A stretch of DNA of 64,000 nt from positions 6,213,001 through 6,277,000 of the forward strand of contig CP031740.1 in NCBI GenBank assembly GCA_022701275.1, written 5' to 3'. Shown piece after piece: positions 63,017-64,000 of this stretch. Under the pieces are notes generated by a model that did no database searches, was not told where the DNA came from, and saw only the letters and a list, made by a program, of their open reading frames with translations. The first letter of the stretch is position 1. Every line of letters starts with the position of its first letter. This stretch comes from Microcoleus vaginatus PCC 9802 (lineage in GTDB: Bacteria > Cyanobacteriota > Cyanobacteriia > Cyanobacteriales > Microcoleaceae). The position numbers and the translations under genes are program-made.

Positions 63017-64000
63017 CTAATGCTGAATGGGAAGCTCAATTACAAACTCTACCCCCCATTCTGGCGAGGAAATGCAGGTCAGCTTACCACCATGTTTTCG
63101 TTCTACGATCTCACGGCTAATAGACAAACCTAAACCTGTCCCTTTACCTACTGATTTAGTAGTAAACATCGGCGTGAATAAATGCTGCATTACTTCCTGA
63201 GTTATGCCAACCCCATTATCAGCAATCCGAATCACCACTCTGTCATCCTGAAGCATTTCAGTGCAAATCCGAATCTGTGGAGTGTCATTGCCCTGTTTCT
63301 TTTCCCCGCACAGCGGACAACTGATCGTAGACTCTTCTAAAGCATCAATTCCATTCGCCAATATATTCATAAATACCTGATTAAGTTGCCCCGGATAACA
63401 CTCTACTAGCGGCAATTACCCATACTCTTTAATCACTGCAATTCCTGGAAAACTTCCTTTAGGTTTCAGTCGATGCCCTAAAATTAATAAGGTACTATCT
63501 AGCCCCTCGTGAATATTCACTGGCGTTAGTGCCGATGTGTCCAAGCGAGAAAAATTACGCAGTGACATAGAAAGATTGTAAAGTCGCTCTGTTCCGACCG
63601 CCATTGAATCAAGAATTTTGGGCAAATCTTCAACAATAAAATCTAACTCAATCTCCTGGGACTTATCCTCAAATTCTGATGTCGAAGTAACCTTGTGCTG
63701 GTAAAGCCGAGTCATCCCGATCAAATCGGCAATATATTCCTTGGCAATAGGGATATTATTGGAGATAAAACTAACTGGATTGTTAATTTCGTGAGCCACC
63801 CCAGCTACAAGTTGACCAAGGCAAGCCATCTTTTCACTTTGAACGATTTGCACTTGAGCTTTTTTAAGATTATCCAAAGCTTGAGAAAGCTCAGCCGTTC
63901 GTTCTTCCACCCGTTTTTCTAACTCCTGCGCGAGCTGATGTAAGGCTGCTTCTGCTGCGAGCCTGTCTTCTATTTCCCGCTTCAGCATTAGGTTTTGCTC
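63017..64000 (-). pseudogene. Sensor histidine kinase with an in-frame stop (runs off right edge)
   Basis: Two pieces in the same frame, interrupted by a single TAA at 63416-63418. The first piece (edge to 63419) has the coiled coil [19 protein letters not shown] and the H-box [18 protein letters not shown]. The second piece (63415-63017) has the N-box LNQVFMNILANGIDAL, IRIADNGVGI, and GTGLGLSISREIVERKHGG. The usual joining text at this place is KEYGNLPLVECYPGQ; here the Gly-Asn codons became GGG-TAA, as if a G were gained and a T lost. Without suppression it would make kinase lacking the ATP domain. Confidence 0.82.

Overview
The window looks like chromosomal DNA of a filamentous cyanobacterium of the Oscillatoria/Microcoleus/Tychonema type. 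This genus-level placement is inference. The cyanobacterial signals are frequent GCGATCGC (HIP1) octamers, a RuBisCO accumulation factor (Raf1), a UbiE/MenG methyltransferase, small cyanobacteria-only protein families, short RRM proteins, and many interspersed palindromes and heptanucleotide tandem repeats. Most genes have ordinary cyanobacterial homologues. The accessory content sits mainly in the first 17 kb and around 27-28, 34-43 and 53-54 kb.

Region 1 (1-18 kb) is a DNA phosphorothioation (Dnd) defence island. It holds the N-terminal part of dndD (cut by the left edge), dndC, a canonical dndB, and two further proteins with the same DGQHR signature. Nearby are a small predicted PD-(D/E)XK-like protein, a DUF2281/PIN toxin-antitoxin pair and an endonuclease/exonuclease/phosphatase. 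A second, minus-strand block carries a dnd-associated protein, a MazG-like NTP pyrophosphohydrolase, a Uma2 nuclease, a second SMC-like ATPase, a 91-residue protein and a DEAD/DEAH helicase of the type annotated as the phosphorothioation restriction enzyme. Between dndC and dndD lies a REP-associated tyrosine transposase (RAYT) flanked by six copies of a ~131-bp multi-hairpin repeat. dndA and dndE are not visible.

Region 2 (18-33 kb) is mixed housekeeping: SRP RNA, YciI-like protein, 2'-5' RNA ligase, ComF, a PEP-utilising enzyme, an RRM protein and a methyl-accepting chemotaxis protein. It also holds an ergothioneine locus (egtC, egtB, egtD). IS630 and possible IS200/IS605 remnants lie at 27.4-28.3 kb.

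Region 3 (33-43 kb) has a second RRM protein, an SDR, an MBL-fold hydrolase, a broken Tat-type aldo/keto reductase, a large TPR protein and an RluA-type pseudouridine synthase with repeat DNA inserted in frame. An ISL3-family element follows, with perfect 8-bp target duplications.

Region 4 (43-64 kb) carries a UvrD-like helicase, a DUF4349 lipoprotein, Raf1, a response regulator, ubiE/menG, DUF445 and other small cyanobacterial proteins, a decayed DegT aminotransferase, and the translation cluster rimP-nusA-ylxR-infB. A damaged moaD and a histidine kinase interrupted by an in-frame stop close the window.

Two themes recur. Non-coding repeats have been captured inside or at the ends of genes (dndB, egtB, the RluA-type gene, the response regulator stop codon). 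Several genes appear to be decaying.
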